This document shows positions 62,456 through 64,000 of a DNA stretch of 64,000 nt, one piece after another. The position numbers and the translations under genes were made by a program. The notes under the pieces were generated by a model, which was not told where the DNA came from, ran no database searches, and saw only the letters and a list, made by a program, of their open reading frames with translations. Position 1 is the stretch's first letter. Each line of letters opens with the position of its first letter. This DNA comes from Paenibacillus silvestris (GTDB lineage Bacteria; Bacillota; Bacilli; Paenibacillales; NBRC-103111), in NCBI RefSeq assembly GCF_009882985.1, contig NZ_WTUZ01000040.1, forward strand, positions 62,001-126,000. The letters are read 5' to 3'.

Positions 62456-62517
62456 TGTTATAGATGTGTTATTTACAATAACTGTATATGTTATATTATA
62501 TAACACCTATCAGTTAT
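62456..62517 (-). promoter_or_regulatory. Cluster of TGTTAT/ATAACA half-sites before the pyrimidine operon
   Basis: TGTTAT or its complement occurs at 62456, 62467, 62478 (ATAAC), 62489, 62500 and 62513 (GTTAT). Two of them form the palindrome TGTTATA-TTA-TATAACA (62489-62505), whose centre contains a TATAAT-like -10 on the minus strand. This is a plausible promoter-operator for the pyd operon; a -35 is not clear. Confidence 0.5.
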
Positions 62518-62588
62518 TACATTATACAAAGTGTTCCGAAATGCATGCTTCAACGTGACAGAGTGTAAAGTCTTCCCACTCGAATTCA

Positions 62589-62622
62589 AATAACCCTGTC
62601 TCCTAGTAGAGTCAGGGCTATT
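62589..62622 (-). terminator. Weak terminator after the LD-carboxypeptidase gene
   Basis: AATAGCCCTGACTC pairs with GGAGACAGGGTTATT over a short loop on the minus strand; only a poor T tract follows. Confidence 0.5.
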
Positions 62623-62664
62623 ACATACATTACATAATTAATATTATGTAAACAAATTTTCATG

Positions 62665-63588
62665 CTACATTTTAACCGTTGGTTCAAGCACTGTAAGTGT
62701 GTTATTCGAGGTGTTGAGATCCACCATTGCTCCAATTGGAATTGCTGCCTTATAGGAACCATGCGCGGTGCTTAAATTCGTCATAAGTGGTTTGCCAAGC
62801 GGATAAATCAAACTGTTGATAATATCATCATACGAAGTTGAATACGAAACCGAACAATTCGTGCATTGACCCATAACAATCCCTTGGCAATGTTGGAATT
62901 TGCCAGCCATGATCAATTGCGTCAAATAGCGATATATCGTGTTCGTTGGTTCATGCGTCTCTTCGATAACCACGATTTTCCCTGTTGTGTTTATTTCATA
63001 CGGTGTCCCCAGTGATCCTACGAAAGAGGTCAGATTTCCCCCAACAATTTGCCCACTGACATTGCCATGAACTAAACTTTTCAGCTGCATCCCAGGTGGA
63101 TTTTGAATCACTCTGCTCTTGGATAATGTCGACGTCGCCGCGAAAAACTGATCAAAGTTATAAGCAGGTGTACTCGTATTAAAATCAATTAAAAGAAGGC
63201 TTTGAAAGGTAATTAAGTTTGCAAATTGGTTAAGCACGTTCAATAAAATGGTAATATCACTGTAACCAGTAATAATTTTTGGATTTCTGCTAATCAACTG
63301 ATAGTCCAGATACGGTAAAATATCTCTTACTCCTGTGCCTCCCCTGGTTGGCAATATCATCTTGACCTGAGGATTTGAAATCATCTCCATAAAATCTTCA
63401 GCGCGCTGTGGAGCTGTGGAAGCTACGATCCCATCATAAGAATAGGCATATTTCCCCACTAGTACGTTAAAACCCATTCCTTCAAGCGTCTCAATTCTTG
63501 CATCAATGATACTCGCGTCAAGCGGACTTCCTAACGTAACAATGCCTATGGTGTCACCACCGCGTAAGATGGGGGGCTGTATGGCCAT
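62665..63588 (-). CDS. LD-carboxypeptidase (peptidase S66, MccF/LdcA-like)
   Basis: This 307-aa cytoplasmic serine peptidase has the S66 pattern: an N-terminal GDTIGIVTLGSP, RGGTGVRDILPYLD, the nucleophile Ser in GYSDIT (about residue 110), Glu in VIEETHEP and His in LSTAHGSYKAAIPIG. S66 enzymes trim L,D-bonds in muropeptides or, as MccF, cleave microcin C-type nucleotide peptides. Which applies cannot be told; no cluster partners are near. ATG 63588 follows AGGAGG with a seven-base spacer. Confidence 0.88.
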   Translation of the reverse strand: MAIQPPILRGGDTIGIVTLGSPLDASIIDARIETLEGMGFNVLVGKYAYSYDGIVASTAPQRAEDFMEMISNPQVKMILPTRGGTGVRDILPYLDYQLISRNPKIITGYSDITILLNVLNQFANLITFQSLLLIDFNTSTPAYNFDQFFAATSTLSKSRVIQNPPGMQLKSLVHGNVSGQIVGGNLTSFVGSLGTPYEINTTGKIVVIEETHEPTNTIYRYLTQLIMAGKFQHCQGIVMGQCTNCSVSYSTSYDDIINSLIYPLGKPLMTNLSTAHGSYKAAIPIGAMVDLNTSNNTLTVLEPTVKM

Positions 63589-63683
63589 TTGGATGCCTCC
63601 TACCAATGCCCTTGTACGGCTAAGGTTTAATCTCTCTTTTGCCTTATGCGCCAAAAGTGAAAAATATACCATTGGTTGATCTC

Positions 63684-64000
63684 TTATATCCCCATCCCCG
63701 CCGGAATGAACGCTGTAACCCGATTCATTGCCTCTTGCTTCTGCTTATCCGCAACGTGCGTGTAGATTTGAGTTGTTTGTATGCTCGCATGACCCAATAA
63801 TTCCTGCAAAGTTCGAATATCCGTTCCTGCTAATACCTGCATCGTAGCAAATGTATGCCGGAGCTTGTGACTGGAAATCGACTTCCCTTGCAGCTCCGCA
63901 TAATGTTTCTTCAGTTCTTCAAAATGTTTCTCCGCGATTGTTTGAATCATCCGAATGCTAATCCGTCGCCCAAATTGCGAGACGAAAAATGGCTGCTCGG
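63684..64000 (-). CDS. Tyrosine recombinase/integrase, C-terminal part (runs off the window)
   Basis: The frame is open to the right edge, so the gene continues beyond 64000; 105 residues are visible. They include [10 protein letters not shown] (His-x-x-Arg), the [15 protein letters not shown] block with the second His and the nucleophile Tyr, and a typical amphipathic tail. The catalytic N-terminal Arg and the core-binding domain would lie outside. It could be a XerC/D-like or a mobile-element integrase; the gene next to it is an ordinary peptidase, so no element boundary can be drawn. Confidence 0.85.
   Translation of the reverse strand, partial: EQPFFVSQFGRRISIRMIQTIAEKHFEELKKHYAELQGKSISSHKLRHTFATMQVLAGTDIRTLQELLGHASIQTTQIYTHVADKQKQEAMNRVTAFIPAGMGI

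Noticed and set aside
62665-63588. Microcin C immunity (MccF) locus
   Set aside because: The S66 peptidase has no microcin-type gene or ThiF-like enzyme near it; a muropeptide role is as likely.

Overview
The window reads as chromosome of an endospore-forming Firmicute close to Paenibacillus. The pointers are a tricistronic spore germinant receptor operon, a YesM/YesN kinase-regulator pair driving a sugar ABC importer, strong GGAGG ribosome binding sites, a Gram-positive style cre site, an Amj-type lipid II flippase, and long intergenic regions filled with short palindromic repeats. Almost every gene is on the minus strand. I see no rRNA, tRNA, CRISPR array or complete mobile element; only the C-terminal part of a tyrosine recombinase enters at the right edge.

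Layout on the minus strand, left to right. 0-4.1 kb: germinant receptor operon (gerA, gerC, a 69-aa two-helix subunit, gerB). 4.2-9 kb: GpsA-like dehydrogenase, DUF1036 protein, MerR regulator with an overlapping 19-bp-spacer promoter, orphan amino-acid-type binding lipoprotein, (alpha/alpha)6-barrel glycosidase. 9.4-16.1 kb: sugar binding lipoprotein, two CUT1 permeases, AraC-type response regulator, YesM-type kinase. 16.3-20.1 kb: a 45-aa acidic protein, thioesterase (+), SDR, two small proteins, an MreB paralogue. 20.5-33.4 kb: a ten-gene degradation operon (acyl-CoA dehydrogenase, (methyl)citrate synthase, PrpD, PrpB, IcmF, 2-oxoacid dehydrogenase E1 alpha and beta, a lipoyl-less E2, thiolase, 3-hydroxybutyryl-CoA dehydrogenase), preceded by a perfect match to the CcpA cre consensus. 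33.5-41.2 kb: Gfo/Idh/MocA oxidoreductase, CBS protein (+), nitroreductase, sugar isomerase-like protein, VOC protein, an ECF sigma factor with a 300-residue C-terminal extension, and a DUF4173 membrane protein. 41.4-48.2 kb: SgrR-like regulator (+), DinG/XPD-type helicase, radical SAM/SPASM protein, Amj flippase, SRPBCC protein, HAD phosphatase. 48.5-52.1 kb: a heterodimeric ABC exporter. 52.8-62.4 kb: PucR regulator (+) facing a reductive pyrimidine degradation operon (ABC ATPase, aminotransferase, carbamoyl hydrolase, PreT, PreA, dihydropyrimidinase, a 71-aa protein). 62.7-64 kb: LD-carboxypeptidase and the recombinase fragment.

Two metabolic modules stand out. The 20-33 kb operon can take branched-chain 2-oxoacids to acyl-CoA, interconvert isobutyryl- and butyryl-CoA through IcmF, finish beta-oxidation to acetyl-CoA, and dispose of propionyl-CoA through the methylcitrate cycle. 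The 54-62 kb operon carries the complete uracil/thymine reductive route down to beta-alanine and its transamination.

The most unexpected signal is non-coding. Six intergenic regions hold arrays of short imperfect palindromes (about 17-26 bp), usually four units, spaced about 51, 61 and 51 bp. Two pairs of arrays are recognisable copies of the same roughly 190-bp element in opposite orientation, while other arrays keep the spacing although the unit sequence differs. The spacing is close to whole helical turns.
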